Notes under the pieces: generated by a model
Told to the model about the DNA's origin: nothing
The model's input: the letters and a program-made list of their open reading frames with translations, nothing else
Databases searched by the model: none
Assembly (NCBI GenBank): GCA_011033025.1
Contig: WFMF01000013.1
Span: 806,001 to 870,000, forward strand
Origin: Beroe forskalii
Lineage: Eukaryota; Ctenophora; Nuda; Beroida; Beroidae
DNA length: 64,000 nucleotides
Direction of reading: 5' to 3'
Shown: one piece after another, positions 32,536 to 47,300 of the stretch
Layout: every line of letters starts with the position of its first letter
Position numbering within the stretch: the first letter of the stretch is position 1
Made by a program: the position numbers and the translations under genes

Positions 32536-35500
32536 TACGGTATTGGGAAATTCCGAAATGACAGATATTCTAAAAACTGACGGCACAGTATCAATGACCT
32601 AATAAAGTTAATTCAATTGACTTCAACAAAACTCAGATCACGTATTATTAAAAGTAAAATGCACGTACTGTTTAGTGAATCGATCGTTTGGAAAACACCC
32701 CATTCTGTGTTGCAACTGCTCTTTCAGGGCAAATCATGCCGGCCTCCCATCCCGTAAGAGAAACTGCTGTTCTGTAATAGGACACGGCGTGTTAGAGCAG
32801 CTGCAAATAGTGAGACCGGCGTGATAGCCCTTGGTCGTATGGTAGCACGGCGTGAACACACAATGAGGGCTATTATAGTACAACAATGATGATGTAATGA
32901 TGGTGATAATGTGCAGGCCTTTCGTCTCCCACACAAAGCAGCGTTCTGCAGTACCTATGGTGGGGAATTAACATGAACCGGGCAAATGAAGGGTTGGGTC
33001 ACAGCTTCCAAGTCTAGTTCCGTTCTCGAGAAAACTAACACAAATGAATCAAATTAGATTATTAATTAATTATAGCTATATTATGAAATTTCAAGAGTTG
33101 ATGAGTTAATACTATAATAGACCTTCGTTCTTCAATTGGAGTGGGTGTGGCCATAGGTTCGAAACAAAACAATGATAGGTAAAGAGGTAATAGCGCGAAT
33201 TTTTTGTTGGAAAGCTCTTGATTATCATTTGGCCGTTAAGGACAAACACGACTTTGAGATTTTTGTCCAAAGGGCCGGTTAAAAAAGGGCCAGTTAAAGT
33301 GGGGCCGGTCAAATTAAAGGTCAGTTAATTTCGGTCAAACGTCTTTCCTTATACGTCATTATGTAACATGATAACATCATATTAGATCGGGATTTGGGTT
33401 TTATAATGCAATTTACTAAGTAATAGTGCATTCGGAAAAGATTGTCACTTGCAATTTTCTGGAGAAACGGCTGCCGGGAGTGAATTTTTGATGTCATATT
33501 CGTTTTTTCCCTGACATTTTTGGATTAAGATGATCGTGTTTTACCTACTGTTTTACCGATAACTAAGTTTTCTTAGCCCATTCTACGGCGGATTCAAATT
33601 TCTAATTTTTTGCTCCGCTGTACGAAACTGACCACAAATTCCGTTGTCAAAGAAAACACGCTATCAACGGACCCAGGAAGTGCGAGATAATCAAAATGAG
33701 GCTGTTGCAGCACACGTGGATGCTTACTGGAACAAATGAACTGTTTTTCGTCGAGTTGAAATAATCTTAAGGGGGTGCTTTGACCTCAAAAAGGATATGC
33801 TCCAGATAGGGCAATTGCAACTTTTGCTCTGACAATTGCCCAGAAATATAACATTTAAATAACTTGATACGTTCGGTAATCGTGTTAAGACCCTTCCGTA
33901 CACGGGACAACCATTTTTAAGATTTTGACTTTTTGTCTTAACCTCAGAAACGTGTGTGCAAGATGTGTACTGCATTATCGGCTACTGAACTGTTAAATTT
34001 GCCACATTTAGCTCTAATCTTTATCATACAGGGTTAAATTGTACAGAAATTTGCCCCGAATGTCAACCTATTCTTTAGTTTTTGACCTGAACGCCCTGAA
34101 TATTATCTTATTATGTCCTGAATAGTGAATTCGGACCATAAAAACATGGCCTAGAAGATGTAGAATTCGCCATACAGCGGAGCACCTGAAAACAAGCAAA
34201 AAACTAGCTAGATGACTCACTCAAAAATCTTCGTTAACACTGAAAATTTGCAATTCAGTCTGGTAGGGACCGTTGTACTCGAATATGTCGAAATTTTGAC
34301 ATATTTGGTCATATTTGTCATTTTATGCCTGTAGTGACAATCATTTCCGAACGCCCTAATATAAATGAGTTCTGGTGGCCATTTTAGAGCGTAAAATCCT
34401 TGATAGATCAAGGATTTTACGCTCTGGCAACAAATAGAAACATTTTTTTCCAAGGGGCCAGTTACAAGTTCGGTTCAAAAATCATTCGATTTTTGTCCAT
34501 AGGGTCGTTTAAAAAATCCGGTGAAAAAAGGCCGGCCGAATAAAGGTCAATAAGGTAGTTAATAGATTGGAAAATGAAAAATGAAATGAGTTTTCAGAGA
34601 GTTGATAAATTATAAAATTGTAGAAATTATAACTAAAACCTCATTTGCTGTAAGCTTGCAGGATTCAGCTGTTTTCTCTGGCTCTTTATGGACCGTCACT
34701 GAAATTAAGATAAGATGCAAAATAATGTAAAATCCTGGAAATAAGAAATTTTCAATCGTCTCAAGCAAGGAGCAAAAAGAGGGCTTTTACCAAAAGTCAG
34801 GGTGCAAGATGGTAGCAAATAAATTTGCACAAGGGCACCCTTGGATTAAGCGCACCGTCGACGGTATAGCCAATCACCGGAGTTTCAACCAAAAGTTAAA
34901 ACTTTGCTAGGAAGTACTTAAATTAATTGTACGGTTAAAGAACACTGAGTTCCAGGGCAGGAACAAAAACTGCAACTGCTTGACTATGGATTGTGGAATA
35001 AGTCTTTTTTAACTACTTTAGTAATTCTAATAATATTCTTATTTTGATCAATGACACAATAAATCAATATAATATTGCCAAATAACCCATAATGGATTAT
35101 CTCAAATAATTATCACAGAAAATCACATAATATGCTGCGTTCATACTTGGCATATTTTACAGGTGTAAGTAACATGCTGTTGCCATGGCTCAATTTAGTA
35201 TAAGGAGGTTATAATCCTCAAAAGTATGCACATCATTTCCTAAATTTACCAATCGTTTGTACCTGTAGGACATATGTTTCTAGGTTTAACCAAGGCTCAA
35301 GTTAAACGATATACAAATATTGTTGGCATTGTTGCAGAATTTAGTTTTCTTCATCGTAAAACTACAACCCCTCTTTGAGATCTTTTATAGTATTATGTTT
35401 CTTAATTCGTGCTCCTTAGCTCTGTTTTCAACTCATTCTTATTTCCCTTTTATCTGATTTCATCGAACACAAACTCAGGATAGGATATTCTGCCAGTGTG

Positions 35501-36822
35501 CTCAGTTCTCTTCAAAAGTCTTGATAATTAAATCCGACACATGCTATTATCGGTAAGGTGAAGCCTAAATATGTATGTTCTTATTTGTGTAATTGAAGCG
35601 ATCTTTATTGCAATAACTCAAAAAGGTAACGTATTTTCATAACATAATTACCTAGCCCTATAACAATTATACTTTCTCACTTCTAGAGCTGTGCACCTCC
35701 GAGACGCAGTCGAGGCGGTTGCACAGCTCGAACAGTGAGAAGGTATTAATTAATCACAAATAATTCTAGGTGGGCAGTATAATTCCGAGGAAACTTTATT
35801 CCGTGACAAAAACTCTGTCTTTCTGGCTGAATTCATAATAATTGTTTAATTTGATAACAAATAAATTTGTGATTGCCATCAAAATAAAGCTTGTAAATTT
35901 CGTAGCATGCCAATTTTCATTTAACGCCTGATCGGTAATAAAAGTGAATTCTCGTCTCTCTTTTTTTGATCGTCACAAAAGTTAAAACTTCCGATAATTA
36001 CAAGATATAGATCGGCTGGAAGATGAACTTGCTAAAGACCAAAATCACAAAAGTTAAACGTAGGTAAACGTATGACTATTATGATATTGTAACGTTATAA
36101 AGTATAAACCATCGTAGAATAATATATACCAAGGCTTAGTAAGCTACCTACTAACGTTAGTTTTTAAAACATTTAATTCAGTCCACGTGTTAACCATGCC
36201 CTGTGTTTCTATTCTAGCACTCCGATGCACAATAGAAATGGCTTTTAAACTCGTCTTCTCATCATGGACGAACGGTGGAAATGTAGTGCATCGATTAAAG
36301 GAGTTTAAATTATCAGCATTCGAAAGACCTGATCATAAATTTTCATAAAATTATCATACATATGCGTAATTTGTAAAATGTTTACAATTGATTTGGTCTG
36401 CAATCATAACGTGTAAGAGAGACTATTGTAGAGAATTCTTATATTTGTGATACTTATTTTTTCCGATTCATGTTTGATTTGAGTGCATCATGGGAAACGG
36501 TCGTAAGGTAAGATTTGCCCCGTGTTTTTACGATTTAACCGGCAACTGCGTAAGCATTTGAGCAACGTTAAAACTGAGGCTATCGGCTCTCCAAATAATA
36601 CACTTTGCTCCCTTTGCTTTTTCCGAAAATTGTTTAAAAGATTTTTCGTTGCTACATTTCTTGTAAAAACAAGAAAAATAGGTAGCAATTCTGATAAGGG
36701 AAATTTTACATCACATAATTTGTATCTAAAGACGAAGAAAGTGAGAGAAAATATCACGTAGCGACAGATACAGCTCGTCCAAGGAAACCTTCTGAATCAT
36801 AATTCAGGATTAAATTGTTGTA
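32536..36822. other. Repeat-rich intergenic region, no gene seen
   Basis: No convincing exon was found. A motif group (TTTTTGTCCAWAGGG followed by GGCCGGTTAAAAAA-like blocks) occurs at about 33255-33330 and again at about 34490-34555. A perfect inverted repeat lies at 34389-34428 (AGAGCGTAAAATCCTTGAT and inverse). The FASN promoter or a leader exon could be here. Confidence 0.4.
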
Positions 36823-36976
36823 GGGGATCATTCACATATTACGCGATCAAATTTTTTACCCCCCCCCCCGTTATCATGTTTACAGGTGTATTAATTATTG
36901 TATACGAAGTGTAATCATTTGAAAACCACCTCTCTCTCTCTCCCCCAGCGTGATTGCGTAATATGTGAACCATCCC
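36823..36976. mobile_element. TA-flanked MITE, about 155 bp
   Basis: Ends GGGGATCATTCACATATTAC and GTAATATGTGAACCATCCC are inverted and abut TA (36821-36822, 36977-36978). It lies 31 bases before the acceptor of the first visible coiled-coil exon and contains a run of C. Confidence 0.75.
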
Positions 36977-37007
36977 TATACATGACTCATCAATATATTT
37001 TAATCAG

Positions 37008-40000
37008 GACTTCTGTAATCTGAAAGCGATAAAAGAAAGAAGCAACCGGATCGAGGATGGGGCAAAGAAACAGAACGAATACCAGGAAAGAAGACTTAAC
37101 AAGTACATCACTGGTATTGAAAAGGTAAATTTATATTTTCATTCATTTACTCATTCATTCACGGACCGGTTCAGTTATTTGCTGGTTCAGTTTAATGATT
37201 CGCGTGAAAGAGTCATGTCAATCAGCCGTCAAATTCAGCAGACACGCTAAGAGACATTTTGATCATATTACAGCACTTCCATACTGTAGAATACAGTAGA
37301 TAAAAACATATCCGCGAAAGTTTCGTTCATAAATTTAAAAAAATTTCGATAAGGCGTGTGTCACATGCAATTTGCAGACATTGAAAAAGGTGCTTGTTGT
37401 CGTGCAAGAAGCTCCTTTACTCTCACGTAATCACGTATTAAGTCACACGATCATTTAAAAGAAAACCTCAAATATTTGACCGACGGATCAAATAAAACGT
37501 AATGTAATCTTTAAAATCTATAATCTTTTTCATCTTGACACAAGATTGGGAGTATTGTGACGCGTTTGTATGCTCATCATTCGGAAGCAACTCGTCGAAC
37601 GGGTCGTAAAAAGGGCCGTTAAAAAGAGGTGTGGACCAGGGGCGTAGCCAGGGGGGAGGCGACACAGGCGGTCGCCTCCCCCTTTTCAGATGAGTGGAAA
37701 AAATAACTAATTTTGCCCAATTTTATAAATCTGCTTTTCAACGCAGACAATATATTTCATTTAAATTTAATTAACTACTAGGTTTTCAATTTAGTTCGTC
37801 CAATGATGGGTGAAGTTTGTTTAAATACGTGAGAGCATCAGTGCAAAACAGTTCTGTTTCTTACATTTCTCTGGGGCGAAACTAGTATTGTAAAATCATA
37901 TCACTGCTCGGTAGGTTAAATATTTCGGTTCCAACTTAAAAGAGGTTGAGGTGTAACTCGTTCTGTTGTTCAGCTAAATCATAATATTATGACGATCTAT
38001 CAAAAGATTGAAACATCACATTTTATTAGCTGGGATTATTAGTAAACATAGATGGTAAATTTGCGACTTAATCCGGTGAAATGCCCATCACCCATATAAT
38101 ATCTCATTCGCAGTCTAATCAGTTTAAGATGCTTTTTTCGGCTATTTATTCGGTTATCAACTTATCAGTTGGTTTAATATTATGAATTGGAAAAAAATTT
38201 TCAACATTCACAAGCTATTATCTACCAAAACATAATTTTGACTGCCAATTCTGTGTATATAACTTAACAATCAAATCCTTTATTTTGCTGCCTATTTTGC
38301 TGGAAAATGCTCTAAAACACCTTATTTTTTTCCAAAATTTTCTCGGGGCTCCGCCCCCACCAGGGGCTCTGCCCTGGACCCGCTACAGCCGGCGCCTCGC
38401 GCCGGCACTGTCAAGAATTCTCTGCTGGCGCAGAGCGCCAGCAGCCGCCTCCCCCTTCTGAAAATCCTGGCTACGCCCCTGGTGTGGACCCAAGCCCCAA
38501 GTACTCTAGTAGAAACAGTTTTCCTCCGAGAAAAACTATTAATTGGAGTGGAGGGGACAGAAACAAAGTATCCAAAGAGAACTATAGGCTTCTCCTACTG
38601 GCCGGTGGCCCTTTCTTCTACCCTTCCGACGAGTTGCTATTCAGACACAGAAGTAAGGAGATGAACAAATTCTGATACTGCAATTTAAGACTTCTATTTA
38701 ACAGTTATGTCTGTCATACTTTGACTGATATTTTACTAAATTTCACACTCACCTCAAATAGAGTTGCAGAGTAAGTAAATGATTATGAAAGTTTTTCTGT
38801 TGACATCCTCAAAATAAGCCGTCAATTCCCTCCAAAGCAGCTTCTCATGTAATTCCATTTCACCTATTTATAAATAGAAACGTGAAAAATGGAAAATCAT
38901 TGGAAATATGGTAATATTCACACCAAAAGGAGAAATCATTTATAAGAATCACAATGTACCTTTGGTCTAACTAATTTGAGTAATGCTGCGCTTAATGATT
39001 AATTAGTATCTTGAATGTAATAAAAGTATGTGTATAGAGTAAAGTATGTAGAAATGGAAACATAACATATGAAAACAGACAGTGAAATGATAGTAAGCAG
39101 TACATGTTCTAAAGATAAATGTTACAGGAACATGAGAGTAACATGTTGATGTTACGGGCTCAGGAAAGGGAACTAAGGAAGAGCGAGGGGAGGTTTAATG
39201 AACATCTGAGCAAGAAAAGAAGTGATAACTCCACCGGTGCTTTACCTTCCATAAACAACGGAGAGGTGAGCGACAGATGGGATGATGGCAAGAGGGACAG
39301 GGCCCTGGGGGAAAGAGAAGGAATGAAAGGGATCAGAGAATGTGGGAAGAGAGGGATGGGGTGGCCCGGAAATAAGGACGGAAGGAAAATAGGGAAGAAA
39401 GGACAGTCGACAGAATGGTATTGGTATATTTTGGTGATGGAAGGGGAGTAGGGAACCTGGGAAGAAGGAGGGTAGAAAAGGAAACTGAACAGGAGGGATA
39501 ACTGATAATGCAAATCAATGTAGCTCGGGGAGTGGAAATTTATTTCCGATTACTGGTCTATCGCATATGTCACCAATGAATAAGTCAGCACAAGAAGTGA
39601 TATATCAAATCCGAATTTTCAGAACGATGCGCAGGAAGGACATCCAGAAAAACAGTCGAAGAAAAGTAAACGAAGACAAGAAGCCTGGATCTTGGATGAC
39701 AAAATGAAGGACGCCGTGCTAGAACGCCTTCTCAACATTCCAGCTCCAGTGCTCAAGTATGTCTTTATCAAACCCTCACACCCGGCTGTAAGCTACGTTA
39801 AATTTCTTGTTTTTTACATATGTTCAAATTAGTAGTTGAAGACTTAAACGAATAATGTTTTCAGCGGCAATAAAACAGATGAGGATATTCAACCGAAACC
39901 ATTTCGTAAGCTTCAAAGCATTTTTACAAAGCATTTCTACTTTCAATAAAACCAATTAATGAGAATTTGAAAACAAAATCCCCTTAAATCAAATAAGATT

Positions 40001-40191
40001 AAGAAGGACATATTCTCAGAAAGAAATACTTTAAATTGGTTTGATATGTCAGATCTAAAGATTCATACAATTACAATACCATCCTCTTTTTTCAACAAAT
40101 CGATTTGAGTGCAACTAACGACAGTGTTTCAGAAAATGCAAACGCAGACGCCAAGAAAATCAAGTTTCCTCCGTTACTACAAATGAATTAA
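37008..40191 (+). CDS. Unrecognised coiled-coil protein, last five exons
   Basis: Exons 37008-37124, 39128-39265, 39623-39756, 39865-39905 and 40133-40191 join in one frame ending TAA at 40189-40191. The visible part has about 163 residues. It is highly charged and helical: KERSNRIEDGAKKQNEY, LRAQERELRKSEGRFNEH, then a basic patch (KQSKKSKRRQ), then AWILDDKMKDAVLERLL and a short polar tail. The 41-bp exon 4 is supported only by splice motifs and phase. Skipping it gives a different tail that runs to a TGA at about 40200. I do not recognise the family; the N-terminal exons lie upstream or were missed. It may be a cytoskeletal or ciliary coiled-coil protein, but that is a guess. Confidence 0.6.
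37637..38481. mobile_element. Non-autonomous hAT element, 845 bp
   Basis: Ends CAGGGGCGTAGCCAGG and CCTGGCTACGCCCCTG are inverted. The flanks carry an identical 8-bp duplication, GTGTGGAC (37629-37636 and 38482-38489). Extended arms include GGCGACACAGGCGGTCGCC. It lies in an intron of the coiled-coil gene. Confidence 0.9.
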
Positions 40192-41300
40192 AGGTTCGGT
40201 GACACACTGATTAATGGCATCTGAAAGGAAAACCCGTGATAGTTTTCATGATTGACAAATCACGAGAGACATCACTTCCCTCTCAATGAGACGATATCTG
40301 GTGAATCACTATCAGTGCGGTATAGCACGAGTATAGTATAATGAGACTGTTCGTAGTGACACGTCCACCACGTGACGGATAGCAGGTCAATGAGGATTGA
40401 GGAAACCTGCCTATCGGTTCATAGAGTTCCTCGACTTCGTCAGAATATATCTTTGTCAGAGAAATTTATTTGTCATAGAAGGTAACACCTATCGGAACAC
40501 CAAGAAGACTGATATATCGGTGAACTAGCTTGGCAATCAATCAATCATAGAACAACGATGAGATTGATATAGGTAAAATAGGTTGGTACGAGGACCAGAC
40601 GACCTTGGTCGAGCAGATATTGACTGCTAAAGGTCAATGATGAGAGCCCATAATGATTAGTCTTATCTTAAGATTGGATGATGATACAGGTTAAAACAGG
40701 CGCTACAGTACTGAGCGGCGGCTATCATGTCAGTAAAAAGAAACTGGTTCAATCAATGGACATTGCACAGCTTGAAATGCTCATTGTTCAATGCAGTTGC
40801 AACGGGCAGGAATGCTGAAGGAAGGATAAAATGCAACTGCTTGAATTACAACTTACGTTTCGGATTGTTGAGTAAAATTTAAATGTTGATATGCATTGAA
40901 CACTAATAGGTTTCGTCTTAAAAGCAATTTTTAGGTACTCAATTATCCATTTCAAGTGGTTGAAAAGGTTAAAGTTAGATTTTTCAACCAGATAGCCATT
41001 TTCTTAGAGTTTATCTAAGTATCAAAGAATATAATAACGTATATTTCATATGAAAAATAAACTGTATCAGTTAATTGAATATCAAAATTAAAGCAAGTAA
41101 ATTTAAGAAAGATCATAGATCGTAAAAGCTCAATTCTTTGAATGAGAATTGTTTCATATGTTTCTTTTCCTTTTTTATCGTTTTTCTTTAAAACAGTTTT
41201 ACAGCTGCGTTCAAATAAAATTGCTAGGTACAAGTCCAAAACTTGATCTGTATTCAAAGTCAGTACCTAGTAGTAGTACTTAACGTTCCAAATGACCAAC
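40192..41300. other. Convergent intergenic spacer
   Basis: This lies between the 3' ends of the coiled-coil gene (+) and ERCC6L (-). No ORF or repeat of note was seen. Confidence 0.5.
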
Positions 41301-44300
41301 TCAGCCCTTCAGTTGACGCTTGAGTTTGATGTACGCTTTCTGAACGGTCACGTCTTCATTCCTGAACTGTAAGGCTGCTTTGTAGTACCGGGCAGCTTTT
41401 TCTAGGTTCCCTGTCTTGTGGTGCTCCCTGAGATGACTCGGGTGATTACAGAAACTTTGTAAGATTGAAAAGCTAACCAAAATCGGTGGAAACGCATCTT
41501 GATAACTGTTACCGTACAGTACCAATACCTAGCGTATTAGCAGTCCACCGGCCATGTAACGTCACCAAGCATCGGCGGATTACTAATACGCGAAGTTAAC
41601 AATGGAGTGTTTCAACTTATAGCACCAAATATCATATACAAAACATATTAGGGATGTATTAATATGGTGCTTCAGGACCACCCTACATCAAAAGGACAAT
41701 TGTAGTAAGTAGAGATGTAATAACATGTTGCTACATGACCACCCTTCACTCACAGTCCTCGCTCTAGGTACTTGTTGTACTTACCCCCCAACCCCCCCCC
41801 CCGTTCACTCACGGTCCTCTCTCCAGGTACTTGTTGTACTTATCCCCCCCCTACATGACCACCCCACACTCACAGTCCTCGCTCCAGGTACTTGTTGTAC
41901 TTATCCCCCCCCCCTACATGACCACCCCTACACTCACAGTCCTCTCTCCAGGTACTTGTACTTATCCCCACCCCCTACATGACCACCCCACACTCACAGT
42001 CCTCTCTCCAGGTACTTGTTGTACTTATCCCCCCCCCCCTACAGTTACACTCACAGTCCTCTCTCCAGGTACTTGTACTTATCCCCCCCCCTACACTCAC
42101 AGTCCTCTCTCCAGGTACTTGTACTTATCCCCCCCCCCTTACATGACCACCCCACACTCACAGTCCTCTCTCCAGGTACTTGTTGTACTTACCCCCCCCC
42201 CTACACTCACAGTCCTCGCTCCAGGAACTTGTACTTATCCCCCCACCTACACTCACAGTCTTCTCTCCAGGTACTTGTACTTATCCCCCCCTACATGACC
42301 ACCCCACACTCACAGTCCTCTCTCCAGGTACTTGTTGTACTTATCCCCCCCTACATGACCACCCCAAACTCACAGACCTCTCTCCAGATACTTGTTGTAC
42401 TTATCCCCCCCCCCCTATATGACCACCCTACACTCACAGTCCTCTCTCTAGGTACTTGTTGTACTTATACCCCCCCTACATGACCACCCTACACTCACAG
42501 TCCTCTCTCCAGGTACTTGTTTTACTTATCCCCCCCCCCTACATGACCACCCCACACTCACAGTCCTCTCTCCAGGTACTTGTTGTACTTATCCCCCCTA
42601 CATGACCACCCCACACTCACAGTCCTCTCTCCAGGTACTTGTTGTACTTATCCCCCCCTACATGACCACCCCACACTCACAGTCCTCTCTCCAGGTACTT
42701 GTTGTACTTATTCCCCCTACATGACCACCCCACACTCACAGTCCTCTCTCTAGGTACTTGTTGTACTTATCCCCCCCACATGACCACCCCACACTCACAG
42801 TCCTCTCTCCAGGTACTTGTTGTACTTATCCCCCCCCCCTACATGACCACCCTTCACTCACAGTCCTCTCTCCAGGTACTTGTTGTACTTACCCCCCCTA
42901 CATGACCACCTCACACTCACAGTCCTCTCTCCAGGTACTTGTTGTACTTATACCCCCCTACATGACCAACCCACACTCACAGTCCTCTCTCTAGGTACTT
43001 ATTGTACTTATCCCCCCCCCTACATGACCATTGACCATTTACCACCCCCACACTCACAGTCCTCTCTCCAGGTACTTGTTGTACTTATTCCCCCCCTACA
43101 TGACCACCCCACACTCACAGTCCTCTCTCTAGGTACTTGTTGTACTTATCCCCCCCACATGACCACCCCACACTCACAGTCCTCTCCAGGTACTTGTTGT
43201 ACTTATCCCCCCCCTACATGACCACCCTTCACTCACAGTCCTCTCCAGGTACTTGTTGTACTTACCCCCCCCTACATGACCACCTCACACTCACAGTCCT
43301 CTCTCCAGGTACTTGTTGTACTTATACCCCCCCCCCCTACATGACCAACCCACACTCACAGTCCTCTCTCTAGGTACTTGTTGTACTTATCCCCCCCTAC
43401 ATGACCATTGACCATTTACCACCCCCACACTCACAGTCCTCTCTCTAGGTACTTGTTGTACTTATCCCCCCCTACATGACCACCCCACACTCACAGACCT
43501 CTCTCCAGATACTTGTTGTACTTATCCCCCCTACATGACCACCCTACACTCACAGTCCTCTCTCCAGGTACTTGTTGTACTTATCCCCCCTACATGACCA
43601 CCCCACACTCACAGTCCTCTCTCCAGGTACTTGTTGTACTTATCCCCCCCCTACATGACCACCCTACACTCACAGTCCTCTCCAGGTACTTGTACTTATC
43701 CCCCCTACATGACCACCCTTCACTCACAGTCCTCCCTCCAGGTACTTGTTGTACTTATCCCCCCCCCTACACTCACAGTCCTCTCTCCAGGTACTTGTTT
43801 TACTTATCCCCCCCACACTCACAGTCCTCTCTCCAGGTACTTGTTGTACTTATCCCCCCCCCCCTACATGACCACCCTACACTCACAGTCCTCTCTCCAG
43901 GTACTTGTTGTACTTATCCCCCCCTACAAGACCACCCTACACTCACAGTCCTCTCTCCAGGTACTTGTTGTACTTATCCCCCAGCCCCCCTACATGACCA
44001 CCCCACACTCACAGTCCTCTCTCCAGGTACTTGTTGTACTTATTCCCCCCTACATGACCGTTCCCACACTCACAGTCCTCTAGGTACTTGTTGTACTTAT
44101 CCCCCCCTACATGACCATTGACCATTTACCACCCCACACTCACAGTCCTCTCTAGGTACTTGTTGTACTTATCCCCCCCCTACATGACCACCCCACACTC
44201 ACAGACCTCTCTCCAGATACTTGTTGTACTTATCCCCCCCCCTACATGACCACCCTACACTCACTTTCCTCTCTCCAGGTACTTGTTGTACTTATCCCCC

Positions 44301-47300
44301 CCCTACATGACCACCCCACACTCACAGTCCTCTCTCCAGGTACTTGTACTTATCCCCCCCAACATGACCACCCCACACTCACAGTCCTCTCTCCAGGTAC
44401 TTGTTGTTCTTATCCCCCCCACATGACCACCCCACACTCACAGTCCTCTCTCCAGGTACTTGTACTTATCCCCCCCCCTACATGACCACCCTTCACTCAC
44501 AGTCCTCCCTCCAGGTACTTGTTGTACTTATCCCCCCCCCCTACACTCACAGTCCTCTCTCCAGGTACTTGTTTTACTTATCCCCCCACTCACAGTCCTC
44601 TCCAGGTACTTGTTGTACTTATCTGACCACCCCACACTCACAGTCCCCCCCCAGGTACACTTACGACCACCCCACACTCACAGTCCTCTCTCCAGGTACT
44701 TGTTGTACTTATCCCCCACCTACATATGACCACCCCACACTCACAGTCCTCTCTCAGGTGTACTATTGTTGACCATACCCCACACTCAGTCCTCCTCCTT
44801 GTTGACCTTATCCCCCCCCTATATGACCACCCCACACTCACAGTCCTCTCTCCAGATACTTGTTGTACTTATCCCCCCCTACATGTCCACCCCACACTCA
44901 CAGTCCTCTCTCCAGGTACTTGTTGTGCCTTATCCCCCCTACATGACCACCCTACAATCACAGTCCTCTCTCCGTTCGTTGTACCTTATCCCCCCACATG
45001 ACCACCCCTTCACTCACAGTCCTCTCCAGGTGCTTGTACTTATCCCCCCTACATGACCACCTACACTCAGTCTCTCCAGGTACTTGTTGTACTTATACCC
45101 CCCTACATGACCAACCCACACTCACAGTCCTCTCTCTAGGTACTTGACATGCTTATCCCCCCCCTACATGACCATTGACCATTTACCACCCCACACTCAC
45201 AGTCCTCTCTCTAGGTGCCTTTGTACTTATCCCCCATGACCGCCTCACCCACTCACAGACCCTCTCTCCAGATACTTGTTGTACTTATCCCCCCCCCATG
45301 ACCACCCCACTCACAGTCCTCTCAGGTACTTGTTGTACTTATCCCCCCCCCATGACCACCCCACACTCAGTCCTCTCTCCAGGTGCGTTGTACTTATCCC
45401 CCCTACATTACCCCACACTCTGATCCTCTCTCCAGGGTACTTGTACTTATCCCCCCCACATGACCACCCTTCACTCACAGTCCTCCTCCAGGTACTTGTT
45501 GTACTTATCCCCCCTACACTCACAGTCTCTCTCCAGGTACTTGTTTACTTATCCCCCCACACTCACAGTCCCTCTCCAGGTACTTGTAATTTATCCCCCC
45601 CTACATGACCACCCTACACTCACAGTCCTCTCTCCAGGTACTTTGTTGTACTTATCCCCCATAAGACCACCCTACACTCACAGTCCTCTCCAGGTACTTG
45701 TTGTACTTATCCCCAGCCCCCCACATGACCACCCCACACTCACAGTCCTCTCCAGGTACTTGTTGTTCTTATCCCCCCTACATGACCACCCCACACTCAC
45801 AGTCCTCTCTAGGTACTTGTTGTACTTATCCCCCCTACATGACCATTGACCATTTACCACCCCACACTCACAGTCCTCTCTAGGTACTTGTTGTGTACTT
45901 ATCCCCCCTACATGACCACCCCACACTCACAGACCTCTCCAGATACTTGTTGTACTTATCCCCCCTACATGACCACCTACACTCACTTTCCTCTCTCCAG
46001 GTACTTGTTGTATCCCCCCCCTACATGACCACCCCACACTCACAGTCCCCTCTCTCCAGACTTGTACTTATCCCCCCCCAACATGACCATCCCACACTCA
46101 CAGTCCCTCCAGGTGTTGTTCTTATCCCCCACATGACCACCCCACACTCACAGTCCTTTCTCCAGGTACTTGTACTTATCCCCCCCCCTACATGACCACC
46201 CTTCACTCACAGTCCTCCCTCCAGGTAGCATTTATACTTATCCCCCCCCTACACCTCACAGTCCTCTCCAGGTACTTGTTTTACTTATCCCCCCACACTC
46301 ATGTCCTCTCCAGGTACTTTGTTGTACTTATCAAGCGACCACCCCCCCCCCAGGTACTTGTTGACTTATCCCCCCCCTACACTCACAGTCCTCTCCAGGT
46401 ACTTGTACTTATCCCTTTACAAGACCCTACCTCACAGTCCTCTCCAGGTACTTGTTGTACTTATCCCCCACCCCCCTATATGACCACCCCATAGTCCTCT
46501 CCAGGTACTTGTTGTACTTATTCCCCCCACATGACCACCCCACAGGTACTTGTACTTGTTGTACTTTTATCCCCCTATAAAAACACCCCACACTCACAGT
46601 CCTCTCTCCAGATACTTGTTAACTTGTCCCACTTGTCCCCCATAGTCCCCTCCAGGTACTTGTTGTACTTATCCCCACACTCACAGTCCTCTCTCTCCAG
46701 GTACTTTTTGTACTTATCCCCCCCTACATGACCACCCCACACTCACAGTCCTCTCTCCAGGTACTTGTTGTTCTTATCCCCCCCATATGACCACCCCACA
46801 CTCACAGTCCTCTCTCCAGGTGCTTGTACTTATCCCCCCTACATGACCACCCCACACTCACAGTCCTCTCTCCAGGTACTTGTTGTACTTATCCCCCCCC
46901 TACATGACCACCCTGCACCCACAGTCCTCTCTCCAGGTACTTGTTGTACTTATCCCCTACATGACCACCCCACACTCACAGTCCCTCTCCAGGGTACTTT
47001 CATTGCTTACTTTCATCCCCCCCCCCTACATGACCACCCTTCACTCACAGTCCTCTCCTCTAGGTACTTGTTGTACTTATCCCCCCCTACACATGACCAC
47101 CCCACGCTCATAGTCCTCTCTAGGTACTTGCCCCTTTATCCCCCCCCCTATGACCACCCTTCACACCAGAGTCCTCTCTCCAGGTACTTGTTGTACTTAT
47201 CCCCCCCCCTACATGACCACCCCACACTCACAGTCCTCTCTCCAGGTACTTGTTGTACTTATCCCCCCCCCCCTACATGACCACCCTTCACTCAGAGTCC

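Noticed and set aside
36488-36761. Overlapping ORFs of about 80-90 codons on both strands
   Set aside because: No splice context, homology or codon bias; mutually antisense open frames in AT-rich DNA are expected by chance.
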